Virus record (IMG/VR): IMGVR_UViG_3300034071_000286
Location: 1 to 64,000 of that record
Length of the DNA stretch: 64,000 nt
Origin: a virus
Direction: 5' to 3' (one strand)
The notes beneath the pieces were generated by a model. That model was not told where the DNA came from. It did no database searches and saw nothing but the letters and a program-made list of their open reading frames with translations. Of this stretch, positions 56,287 to 64,000 are shown one piece after another. Position 1 is the stretch's first letter, and every line of letters begins with the position of its first letter. The translations under genes and the position numbers were made by a program.

Positions 56287-58579
56287 ATCCTAAGAAATAA
56301 CCCCACTGGTTCCACTGACCACCATAGAGGTTAGCGCTATCGGTTCTATAAAAAGCAAAACCGATAGTGTCATTTACTGCCATATCTACTATTACTGTAA
56401 TATTAACTAATGTGTGTTGAGAAGAATCATAACCAGATTGGACTTGTTGACCATAAGATGCACCATTTTTCCAAATAGAAGATGTAAATACTCCTGTATG
56501 AGGATAAAATAATCCATAACATCCTATCATATATTTTCCAGCAACAGGGGCAGTGAACAATCCAGTAGAAGTATTATAATTAGCATTAGAAATAACTGCT
56601 GATGATGGTTTGGAAACCACCCATGTTGTTGCAAGGGTAGTACCGCCAGAATAAAACCATGCATGTTGGTATGGTTTTCTTACCTGACCGTTAGCGTCTA
56701 TTAATAATCTTTGTAGACCTTGAGTTCTGAAGTCATGAAAACCAGATGCTCCAGTCATATATCTGTGGGCTAAATGATTATTTGTTTGATCAAAAATTTC
56801 CCAAGAAGAGGCGCTAGATATACCCATACCAGCATATATATTTGTAGAAACGCCAGAACCATCTTTACTGGTCATGTCTAAAGAACAATAACCATTGTTA
56901 GTAGTTGCTTCCATCTTTACTCTAAGAGAACCATCAACAATATGGACTCTTCTAGAAGCAGTTGGAGCGTTGGTACCAATACCAATATTTCCTGTTGTTT
57001 CAATACGCATACGCTCATTTGTTAGCACGTAACCAGGAGTTCCTGCTGATCTAGCAGTGGCAAAAGCTATTGATCCAGTTGATCCTATGACTGAAACATT
57101 AGAAGATGGCCCATCACCAGAACACAAACTTAATTCTGATATAGAAGCAGAAGAATTAGCTTCAACAATTCTAATAGCAGCAGCATCATCATTTTGAAAA
57201 ATAGCAATATCATAACTCGCTAATCTTTGATCGTAAGTTGTGCCTAATACTTGTAAAGCACCAGTTGTTAATCCAGTACGAATTATATTATTAGCATAAG
57301 TCTGTATAAGACCTGTATTTGATATCAAAAGTCTTGTAGATGAAGCAGTAGAATCGTATATAGAAAACTCACCAGCACCGGAAGAATAATTAGATCCAAT
57401 TCTATAGGTTCTTCCGTTTGTAGAAGAACTTATGAAACTCATAGAAGTTCCATTATTGTTACTTGATGTGAGTCTTATCAGATCGCCGCCTTGATCGTTG
57501 CTAGTAATGTGTAACTTTGTGACTGGATTTGTGTTACCAATTCCAAAATTACCATTAGCAGCAAAGATGGCCCTAGTAGAACCACCAGCAGAAACAGAAA
57601 CAGAATTAACATAATATAGATTCAAGATACTTGAAGCAACCTGTAGATAAGCTGTACCAATACCGCTGTTATCTGCCAGTGATACGAATGGGTTGGACCC
57701 ACCAAAAACTCTTAAAGAACTGTTTGTTGCGATTACACCGGGAACGGTTAGCTTATAGTCTGGTGTTGCTGTACCAATACCAACATTACCGTTAGCAACA
57801 ACATAGGCGGCTGTTCCAATAGTAAACGTATTAGAAGCAATAGCATTGATAGTTGCTGGCCCAGAACCAAAAGTAACATTAGAAGAACTATTAGAAATCT
57901 TCAAGCTAGTTTCTGTAACAACAACATTAACAGTGGAATTTCCAATAATTAATGACGAACCATTCAGAGCGATATTACCAGCAGAAATCTGAGTGTTAAC
58001 AGTGCTATTACCAACAGTAACATTACCTGAAATTGTCCCACCAGTTAGCGGTAAGAAGTTCACAACAGCCATAGTTCTTAAAGAGAAAATCTGAACAATA
58101 TCACCAGCATTAACACCAATATCCAATACAACTGACGTTCCGTTAGTTGCTGTATAGTCTGATTGTGGAATGTTGATACCATTAACAGATACCAGAATAG
58201 TTCCATTAACATAAGAAAGAGTATTAGAATTATCATCAACACCAGTAAAGGTTGTTTGGCCTGATGATGCAGTATAAACATAGTTTACAGCATTAGTAAC
58301 CCAGTCTGCTGTATCAAAAGTAGAAGCAGAAGCAACAAATAGAACGTCATTAAGGGATGCTGCTGATTGTAGAACGATAGTTGAACCATCGATGGCAGTA
58401 TAGTCAGATGTTGGAGTTAGACGGCGACCGTTGAGGAACACATCGCAGAAGCCAACAGAATAGTTTAATACATATTTGTTATCGTCAACGCCAGTAAATG
58501 TGGTCTGACCATTCGTTGATGTGAACGTAAAGTATTGAATCTGACCTTGACCCGGAGTCTGACCGATATATCCTGCCAT
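56285..58579 (-). CDS. Tail fibre/adhesin with two N-terminal knob modules and C1q-like tip
   Basis: The 764-residue protein opens GYIGQTPGQGQIQYFTFTST and has two tandem copies of a module with NGQTTFTGVDDN and a VFLNGRRL...SDYTA core (about residues 20-175). A shaft with ANGNVGIGTATPDYKL units follows, and a C-terminal domain with YNTSTGLFTAPVAGKYMIGC and later SSQHTLVNITVIVDM like a C1q fold. The duplicated N-terminal module also occurs in 61894-63198. Confidence 0.82.
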   Translation of the reverse strand: MAGYIGQTPGQGQIQYFTFTSTNGQTTFTGVDDNKYVLNYSVGFCDVFLNGRRLTPTSDYTAIDGSTIVLQSAASLNDVLFVASASTFDTADWVTNAVNYVYTASSGQTTFTGVDDNSNTLSYVNGTILVSVNGINIPQSDYTATNGTSVVLDIGVNAGDIVQIFSLRTMAVVNFLPLTGGTISGNVTVGNSTVNTQISAGNIALNGSSLIIGNSTVNVVVTETSLKISNSSSNVTFGSGPATINAIASNTFTIGTAAYVVANGNVGIGTATPDYKLTVPGVIATNSSLRVFGGSNPFVSLADNSGIGTAYLQVASSILNLYYVNSVSVSAGGSTRAIFAANGNFGIGNTNPVTKLHITSNDQGGDLIRLTSSNNNGTSMSFISSSTNGRTYRIGSNYSSGAGEFSIYDSTASSTRLLISNTGLIQTYANNIIRTGLTTGALQVLGTTYDQRLASYDIAIFQNDDAAAIRIVEANSSASISELSLCSGDGPSSNVSVIGSTGSIAFATARSAGTPGYVLTNERMRIETTGNIGIGTNAPTASRRVHIVDGSLRVKMEATTNNGYCSLDMTSKDGSGVSTNIYAGMGISSASSWEIFDQTNNHLAHRYMTGASGFHDFRTQGLQRLLIDANGQVRKPYQHAWFYSGGTTLATTWVVSKPSSAVISNANYNTSTGLFTAPVAGKYMIGCYGLFYPHTGVFTSSIWKNGASYGQQVQSGYDSSQHTLVNITVIVDMAVNDTIGFAFYRTDSANLYGGQWNQWGYFLG

Positions 58580-58589
58580 TTATTGTTCC

Positions 58590-60011
58590 TTAAATTTTAT
58601 ATGTTATAGCGCCTATTAGATAACCTGATTGGCCTGTTGCTAATGTTCCTGCGCCAAATGCAGGAGAACCACCATTGTCTGTTCTATTACCTGTTAAATA
58701 TAATCTGGATGTTCCCGCGAATGTTTCCACATTAACTCCATAACTACCAGCAGGATTTGAAACTCCAAACTTTTCGCTTACTACACCAGCTTCGTATTGA
58801 GATTGTGAACCAAATGGTAATCCTCCTATCCATAGGTTACCAGAACCAATATTTGTTAAAGAAGACCATCTTAAATCAAAATTGAGAAATACCACATTAC
58901 CAATTTTTGTATATCTTCCTGCCTGTAAGCTATAAGTTAAAGTTGGGTTTGTTGTTGAACATTCTAGTGTTGGTGTCCAAGTTCCTTCCTCATAATCATC
59001 AAGGGTGTTGGCGTCAGTGCTTGCAACTTGTGTGGCAGGAAACTGTATTCTACCACCAGTCAAACCTAATACACCGTCAGAATTCAATCTCATACGTTCT
59101 GTGGTGCCTGTGGCCAAGCCACTTGCTCTGCCTGAAAATACCAAATCACCAACACCATTGGCAATGCCGTTTGTATAAAACAACTTCATAGCCCAAACAG
59201 GCAGATATGTTCCATTATCATTTTTGGTAGAAAAATACAAAGCCCCGCCGCCGCCATAATAACCATCTTTGGCAGCTATCATTATAGAAGCATCATGATA
59301 TCCAGAATCAGAAATATTATTAGAAGTTTGACCAATACCCATAACCATAAGTCTGGAATTCTGGGGTACATTATTAGAACCAATAGTAACACCATTACCT
59401 AATGGTTGTAATATCAGAGCATATGTAGCAAGAGTAGAATTAAAATAAGCTCCCTGCATCCATATATGAGAGTTTGCAAACTGCCCGATAAAAAGACTGT
59501 CGCCGCCACTATTACCAATTCGAAGTGCTGCTGTTGATGTTAAGTCGTTAGCTACAAGATTTGCACCTGCAACAAGACCACCGGCATGGGTATAGCCTGT
59601 TGCTCTAAATGTTCCTGTGACATCAAGTTTGTATGATGGATTAGTAAGACCAATACCAACGTTGCCGCTGGGAGTTATTCTCATTTGTAATTGACCATTG
59701 GCGCCAAAATCTAACAAACCAGTAGATGTTAGATTATACATACCCATATTATTACCGTCATTGTAAATATAACCAGCGCTGGTGGCGCTATTACCTAGTC
59801 GTAACAATCCACCACCAGTATTTCTTACTTCTAATGTCGTATAATTTGGATAACCAACAGGGGCATTAGTTCCAATACCAACATTGCCATTAGCAACAAC
59901 ATACATTGCTGTGCCAACAGTCATAGTATTGGTTGACACAGTGACGTTGGCTGGAGTTATAGCTCCAGTACCATCAATTAGTGCTGTTGTTAATGACTTT
60001 GATATTGGCAT
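58590..60011 (-). CDS. Tail fibre/adhesin with DDYEEGTWTP-type C-terminal domain
   Basis: The 473-residue protein has the NANGNVGIGTNAPVGYP-type shaft and a C-terminal domain beginning ASTDANTLDDYEEGTWTPTL and continuing RYTKIGNVVFLNFDLRWSS and GNLWIGGLPFGSQSQYEAG. The same domain occurs in the fibre at 60334-61563. It probably forms the receptor-binding tip. It follows the 88-residue gene by three bases. Confidence 0.82.
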   Translation of the reverse strand: MPISKSLTTALIDGTGAITPANVTVSTNTMTVGTAMYVVANGNVGIGTNAPVGYPNYTTLEVRNTGGGLLRLGNSATSAGYIYNDGNNMGMYNLTSTGLLDFGANGQLQMRITPSGNVGIGLTNPSYKLDVTGTFRATGYTHAGGLVAGANLVANDLTSTAALRIGNSGGDSLFIGQFANSHIWMQGAYFNSTLATYALILQPLGNGVTIGSNNVPQNSRLMVMGIGQTSNNISDSGYHDASIMIAAKDGYYGGGGALYFSTKNDNGTYLPVWAMKLFYTNGIANGVGDLVFSGRASGLATGTTERMRLNSDGVLGLTGGRIQFPATQVASTDANTLDDYEEGTWTPTLECSTTNPTLTYSLQAGRYTKIGNVVFLNFDLRWSSLTNIGSGNLWIGGLPFGSQSQYEAGVVSEKFGVSNPAGSYGVNVETFAGTSRLYLTGNRTDNGGSPAFGAGTLATGQSGYLIGAITYKI

Positions 60012-60014
60012 CGA

Positions 60015-60281
60015 TTACTCTGCTACTGGTGGGGTTGCAACGCTGGCTGCTATCTGTGCTTCATAAGCAGCAATGACTTCTGGAGTCCATGTTACATCAG
60101 CAATATCCTGAACATTCTGAGGCATCTCTGAAATGTCTGAACCGGGAGCAAAAGACCAACGGTGATAGGTCTGTGCGATTTGTTCGCCGTCACGAAGGAC
60201 TCTTGTTGCTTCTCTTACAAGAAGGGTGCCGTTCTCTGTGACTGTGATTTGATCGATTACTTTAGTTTCTGTTAGTGCCAT
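60015..60281 (-). CDS. Small fibre-array protein (88 residues)
   Basis: The protein reads ALTETKVIDQITVTENGTLL, VREATRVLRDGEQIAQTYHR and WSFAPGSDISEMPQNVQDIA, a pattern seen in small tail or assembly proteins beside fibres in other phages. It probably serves as a fibre accessory. It lies between two fibre genes and is preceded by a 7-bp hairpin at 60304-60324. Confidence 0.65.
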   Translation of the reverse strand: MALTETKVIDQITVTENGTLLVREATRVLRDGEQIAQTYHRWSFAPGSDISEMPQNVQDIADVTWTPEVIAAYEAQIAASVATPPVAE

Positions 60282-60303
60282 TTTATTTACCTTTCTGTGT
60301 CCG

Positions 60304-60324
60304 ACTACGCTAATCCGGCGTAGT
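60304..60324 (-). other. Hairpin between fibre genes
   Basis: ACTACGC/GCGTAGT forms a perfect 7-bp stem with a seven-base loop, nine bases after the upstream gene's stop. No T run follows on the minus strand, so a processing or stability element is as likely as a terminator. Confidence 0.4.
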
Positions 60325-60333
60325 TAATTAGGG

Positions 60334-61563
60334 TTAACTTATCTTATAAGTGCCTGAAAAACTAATTTTTGAAATGTTGCCATAAGATGACCAAGCTATT
60401 GTAGAAAGTGCGCCTGGTGCCGATGACGTTATAATAGCTGAGCCACTATCATAAACACATCCATACATGGCTGTAAATGTGTCACCCGAAGATGGATAAC
60501 AATAACCACCTAAAGTTTGATAGGCATATCCGTTGGCTAAACCAGCAGCGGAGAATGGTAATCCGGTTATAAAGACTGTTCCTGAACCACCTGTACCTTT
60601 ACTTGAAAGTAGAATGGTACATCTGACATAGACTAGATCGCCTATCTTAGTATATGTACCAATTCTAGAACTGTATGTAACACCGGTTGGTGGTGTGTCG
60701 GCAGTAAATACTGGTGTCCATGAACCTTCTTCATAATCATCAAGAGTATTGGCGTCAGAACTTGCAGATTGTGTAGTAGGAAAAGTAATACCAGTACCAC
60801 CAGCAGAAGTATTTCCACCTTTTAAACATACTGTTCCGGCGGGACTATATACAGCAAATACATTAGTAAAATTACCACCAGTAGAATTTGTCCAAGAATC
60901 ACCAAAACCGATTTCAAACTGCCCACCATTAAAACTTCTTATTATACCTGGTTTATTAACTCCACCAGAATCTTGATTACCCATGAGCAAATATTGAGCA
61001 CCACCAGAAGCAGTAATAGCCATCGAAACAGTAGTAGCAATACTATGATTTGGCGAAGAAACTCCAACTCCTAAATTACCTGCAGGAATAAGAACATTAC
61101 CATTACCAGTAATATTAAATAAAGCACCACCACCAGCATTAGAAATTTGAAATGCGTTGGCCGATGGAGAACCTAACCAAACACCATTAGTGTTTTCGTT
61201 ATATCTTAAACCTATAGAGAATGCTTCGTTAGCACAAGCAAACTGTGCTCTGCCATTTCTTAAGTCTAATTTAAAATTAGGGGTAGCTGTACTAAGTCCA
61301 ACATTACCATTAGCAACAAAATAATTTGAATTACCAACCGTGAACGTATTAGTATATGATCCATTAGCGTAAACAGCAGAGTTTACGTTTAAATTACCTT
61401 CTGTTTTACCAAAAGCGTAAGTTGAATTATTAGCAGTACCCGTAAACACAGTGGAGTTAACAGTAGCACCACCAATAACAATGTTGTTACCGCTAATAGT
61501 TCCTTTAGTGCTAATTGTTCCTACTGGAACGTCTGCTGTTTTTGGACCGATATATCCGCTCAT
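60334..61563 (-). CDS. Tail fibre/adhesin with DDYEEGSWTP-type C-terminal domain
   Basis: The 409-residue protein opens SGYIGPKTADVPVGTISTKG, carries ANGNVGLSTATPNFKL shaft units and the C-terminal domain ASSDANTLDDYEEGSWTPVF, TYTKIGDLVYVRCTILLSS and GTVFITGLPFSAAGLANG. It is a clear paralogue of the fibre at 58590-60011 in the tip domain. It overlaps the next gene by four bases. Confidence 0.82.
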   Translation of the reverse strand: MSGYIGPKTADVPVGTISTKGTISGNNIVIGGATVNSTVFTGTANNSTYAFGKTEGNLNVNSAVYANGSYTNTFTVGNSNYFVANGNVGLSTATPNFKLDLRNGRAQFACANEAFSIGLRYNENTNGVWLGSPSANAFQISNAGGGALFNITGNGNVLIPAGNLGVGVSSPNHSIATTVSMAITASGGAQYLLMGNQDSGGVNKPGIIRSFNGGQFEIGFGDSWTNSTGGNFTNVFAVYSPAGTVCLKGGNTSAGGTGITFPTTQSASSDANTLDDYEEGSWTPVFTADTPPTGVTYSSRIGTYTKIGDLVYVRCTILLSSKGTGGSGTVFITGLPFSAAGLANGYAYQTLGGYCYPSSGDTFTAMYGCVYDSGSAIITSSAPGALSTIAWSSYGNISKISFSGTYKIS

Positions 61564-61880
61564 GTGAGCTCCATCACACTCATCACTGCATCAACACTAC
61601 TCGCAGTGTTTGAAACAACATATATTGAGTGACCGGTTTGAAGGGCAATTTTATTAATTTCCAAAGAACCACCAACAGGAATTGGCGCCAATGATACAAT
61701 AGAAGTATTATTGGCGCCATTGTTATGATAAACATTGGCAGTAACTGGGGATGTAGTAATGTTTGATAATGATAGGGTCAACATCATAGCATTTGTTGAC
61801 GAAGGAACTGAATAAGAACCAACCTGAGTGTTGGATGTTCCCACTGCCCTACTTTGATAATTTTTAAAAGCTGCTGGCAT
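61560..61880 (-). CDS. Small beta-rich virion protein
   Basis: The 106-residue protein has AFKNYQSRAVGTSNTQVGSY, ANVYHNNGANNTSIVSLAPI and a C-terminal VYVVSNTASSVDAVMSVMEL-type strand set. Similar proteins (an attachment or clip for fibres, or a decoration) are common in phages of this group. No catalytic motif is visible. It overlaps the fibre at 60334 by four bases. Confidence 0.65.
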   Translation of the reverse strand: MPAAFKNYQSRAVGTSNTQVGSYSVPSSTNAMMLTLSLSNITTSPVTANVYHNNGANNTSIVSLAPIPVGGSLEINKIALQTGHSIYVVSNTASSVDAVMSVMELT

Positions 61881-61893
61881 TTTCTAGAGTTCC

Positions 61894-63198
61894 TTAACTT
61901 AATGCGACTGCTATTGCTAGGGCTGTGGTTGGGTTATAATCTACGCCATTAACATACACTGACGTACTATTTATAACACAATTCACTGAAGAGTTCCCTA
62001 AGAAAATAGATGTTGGTGTTATATTTGCTGTTCCTGTAGTATTAGAAATCTGTAATACTGATGTATTAACAGTTGAATTAACTGTTGAATTTCCAATGCT
62101 AACAGTGGTATTAACAGATACGTTCGTAAATGCACCAGTGTTAGCTGTTACCGACCCTATTGCACCAGGTGATGCCCATGTATATCCAAGAAGATTATTG
62201 GCATTATTAGCAGTTAGAATTGCAACGTTACTGGCTAATCCGGCAGAAGTCTGATAGTTCGAAAGGTTAGCTTGTAATTGTGCATTAGAAACAACGTTAG
62301 CAGCAGACGTTCCGCCTATGTATAAAGAATTATTAACTGTTCCAATTATAGTCTGCGTAAATGTATGAGTATTGGTCCATGTATACTGTGCTGTAGTATC
62401 AATAGATAATAATAAAGAAGTTTGATAACCAAAAATATCTACTATGAAATTATTTGCTGGAGTTGAAGTAAAATCTACAGTGCTACCAGAAGAAATAATA
62501 ACGTCTGTTCCTGGTATCTGTTTAACACCATTTAGATATACTTGAATCTGATATGGAACGTATCCACCAGAAATCGTAAAACTATTTGCTGTACCATTCG
62601 CAGTAAATTGTTGCGACGTTGTTGTTGATACACCATTAGCGTAGAGCGTACCAATACCAACAACGTCAATTAGAGCGCCATTAACTGGAGCAGTTGTAAA
62701 ACTAAACGTACCACCATCGGTAACGTCTACGTCAACTCCATTACGAAGCATAACGCCGTTTATGAATACTGATATATCGTTTGGTCTATATCCACCAGTT
62801 ACGATGTATGTATTTGACGTGCCATCGCCTACGTATTGTTGTCTTACATCCAATATACCATTCGCTGAACCACCACCGGTTCCCCAGTAAACAGCAGAAC
62901 CGTTTGTAGATAATACTTGTCCTGATGTACCAAACTCGCCGTTTGCGAAGATACCGCCCGTAAAAATAATATTGTTGACCGTAGCGTTTGAAGCAACGTT
63001 AACTACGTTAAGAGTTGTATTTGTGGAAACGTTTAGGGAGTTTAGATTGGCACCAGTTTCAAAAATCTGACTACCATCAGAAGAATATAGTTTTTTATCG
63101 GATAAATTGATAGCAAGTTCGCCAATTGAAAGCGAAGCTGTATTAGGAACTTTACCTGCGACGCTTGAACGACGCAGTTTGAAAATCGTATTAGCCAT
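61894..63198 (-). CDS. Tail fibre/adhesin with virion-attachment N-terminus
   Basis: The 434-residue protein begins ANTIFKLRRSSVAGKVPNTA and SLSIGELAINLSDKKLYSSD, the kind of N-terminal domain that ties fibres to the baseplate in other phages. It then has two knob modules (VFINGVMLRNGVDVDVTDGG and VYLNGVKQIPGTDVIISSGS) like those in the 764-residue fibre, and a shaft rich in NSTVN repeats. It is the likely base member of the fibre array. Confidence 0.8.
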   Translation of the reverse strand: MANTIFKLRRSSVAGKVPNTASLSIGELAINLSDKKLYSSDGSQIFETGANLNSLNVSTNTTLNVVNVASNATVNNIIFTGGIFANGEFGTSGQVLSTNGSAVYWGTGGGSANGILDVRQQYVGDGTSNTYIVTGGYRPNDISVFINGVMLRNGVDVDVTDGGTFSFTTAPVNGALIDVVGIGTLYANGVSTTTSQQFTANGTANSFTISGGYVPYQIQVYLNGVKQIPGTDVIISSGSTVDFTSTPANNFIVDIFGYQTSLLLSIDTTAQYTWTNTHTFTQTIIGTVNNSLYIGGTSAANVVSNAQLQANLSNYQTSAGLASNVAILTANNANNLLGYTWASPGAIGSVTANTGAFTNVSVNTTVSIGNSTVNSTVNTSVLQISNTTGTANITPTSIFLGNSSVNCVINSTSVYVNGVDYNPTTALAIAVALS

Positions 63199-63215
63199 TC
63201 TAGGCTCTCCTAAAG

Positions 63216-63231
63216 CTCAGTATATACTGAG
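63216..63231 (-). other. 16-bp perfect palindrome between fibre and coiled-coil genes
   Basis: CTCAGTATATACTGAG is a perfect inverted repeat four bases beyond the end of the 63236-63763 gene. It could form a small hairpin or be a protein site. No T run follows. Confidence 0.45.
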
Positions 63232-63235
63232 TATA

Positions 63236-63763
63236 TTAAAATTCATCAATTGATGCTTTTTTAGCTGCCTTTTTAGTATCGGAGCCTTTCATAGATCTAA
63301 GTTCTTCCATTTCTCTATGAATGCTATTCAACTCTTCGGTCTGACGTTGTAGTTCTCTTCTAGATTCTTCAGAAGATCTTCTATAATCGTCAATCTGACC
63401 TTTTACAGTAGAAAGCTCATTACCAAATTGATTCTTTTCAACAAGCGTCTCACTAAGTTCTTTTTCTAGTTGTTTGATTCGATTCTCATATTGAGAAACT
63501 CTCTCTTCAAACATTTTCTTATCAACGGTTAACGCATCTAGCCCCTTAACTGCTTGATCCATACTTCCATTAAGAACTTTAATCTGATCTTGTGATTCTT
63601 CGTATTTAGTTGAAATATCTTTAACTACGTTACCAAGAATCATTGATCTAATTTCGAGATCAATACTTTTCCTTATATATTCCAGCATAAGCTGTTCTTG
63701 TTTTTGAACGTATAAGGTTAAGTATTGATTCTCTTTATTGTCTACCTTTTCATCATTATCCAT
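63236..63763 (-). CDS. Coiled-coil structural protein
   Basis: AAGGATAG selects the start at 63763, giving 175 residues from MDNDEKVDNKENQYL. Most of the protein is one long coiled coil (KYEESQDQIKVLNGSMDQAV, ENRIKQLEKELSETLVEKNQ, RRELQRQTEELNSIHREMEE) with a basic end. It lies between two virion genes, so a tail, baseplate or fibre linker is likely. No other domain is visible. Confidence 0.7.
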   Translation of the reverse strand: MDNDEKVDNKENQYLTLYVQKQEQLMLEYIRKSIDLEIRSMILGNVVKDISTKYEESQDQIKVLNGSMDQAVKGLDALTVDKKMFEERVSQYENRIKQLEKELSETLVEKNQFGNELSTVKGQIDDYRRSSEESRRELQRQTEELNSIHREMEELRSMKGSDTKKAAKKASIDEF

Positions 63764-63779
63764 AATATATCTATCCTTA

Positions 63780-64000
63780 TTAGAACGAACCACCGTCCAG
63801 AATATCATAAACTAGAGCAGAGCCGTTCGATTGTAGAACGTAGCCACTTACGCCTAGAGTTAGTCTGTTATAACCATTGGTTACGTTACCAACTAGGATT
63901 GATTGATCAATCGTGTCCTTATATCCTGTACCACCTTCTGTTCCTGCTAGAGCAGTTGAGAGCGTAAGAGTATTAGCTACGATATGAACGTTAAGTGAGC
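63780..64000 (-). CDS. Fibre/virion protein, C-terminal part (truncated by window edge)
   Basis: The minus-strand frame is open from the window end to TAA at 63780-63782. The visible 72 residues include SILVGNVTNGYNRLTLGVSG, YVLQSNGSALVYDILDGGSF at the end. The G...GYVLQSNGSA pattern is like the VLSTNGSAVYW element of the 61894 fibre, so this is probably another fibre or baseplate-attached protein. The start lies beyond the window. Confidence 0.7.
   Translation of the reverse strand, partial: SLNVHIVANTLTLSTALAGTEGGTGYKDTIDQSILVGNVTNGYNRLTLGVSGYVLQSNGSALVYDILDGGSF

Overview
This window is an AT-rich segment of a tailed double-stranded DNA phage of the T4 superfamily (contractile-tailed myovirus). 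The evidence is an ordered set of T4-type core genes: sliding clamp 45, clamp loader 44/62, regA, recombination genes 46/47/uvsW/uvsY, late sigma factor 55, capsid module 20-21-22-23, tail sheath and tube 18/19, terminase 16/17 and neck genes 13/14/15. Accessory genes (ClpP-like protease, speD, transaldolase, phoH, peptide deformylase, 2OG oxygenases) resemble those of cyanophages and T4-like phages of alphaproteobacteria. No photosynthesis gene is visible. Heptose genes and a peptidoglycan-targeting lysin suggest a Gram-negative host; the host cannot be named from the sequence.

Layout. Positions 1-11350 (+) hold a ClpP-like protease, methyltransferase, glutaredoxin and speD. Next comes a run of sugar genes consistent with NDP-heptose synthesis and transfer: nucleotidyltransferase, gmhA, gmhB, transaldolase, glycosyltransferase and GHMP kinase. 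Then follow RNase H, PhoH and a PD-(D/E)XK nuclease. Almost everything from 11340 to 64000 is on the minus strand. Positions 11340-14500 hold a dCMP deaminase, four tRNAs, exported or membrane micro-proteins, and an unexplained structured non-coding region. Positions 14504-17218 are the replication clamp module with RegA. Positions 17236-24439 are a nucleic-acid modification region: glycosyltransferase, P-loop kinase, an aGPT-Pplase/HMU-kinase-helical-type protein, a fold-II PLP enzyme, a TET/JBP-type dioxygenase, a MazG-like protein and a second 2OG oxygenase. Positions 24440-32137 hold deformylase, lysin, 46/47, 55, uvsW and uvsY. Positions 32172-48089 are head, tail and neck genes with two homing-endonuclease genes. 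Positions 48091-64000 are a large array of tail-fibre and adhesin genes.

How it works together. Gene 55 encodes the late sigma factor, and exact or near matches to its expected promoter TATAAATA lie just upstream of 23, 22, 18, 19, fibre genes, the exported small proteins, and also speD with the heptose cassette. The heptose cassette may therefore be expressed late. The most interesting region is 18739-22922. A TET/JBP dioxygenase could create 5-hydroxymethylpyrimidine in finished DNA, a P-loop kinase could phosphorylate it, and the aGPT-Pplase-like and PLP proteins could add and remodel an amine or amino acid. This would be a hypermodified-DNA pathway with the starting base made in situ. The substrate base and final product are inferred, not shown.
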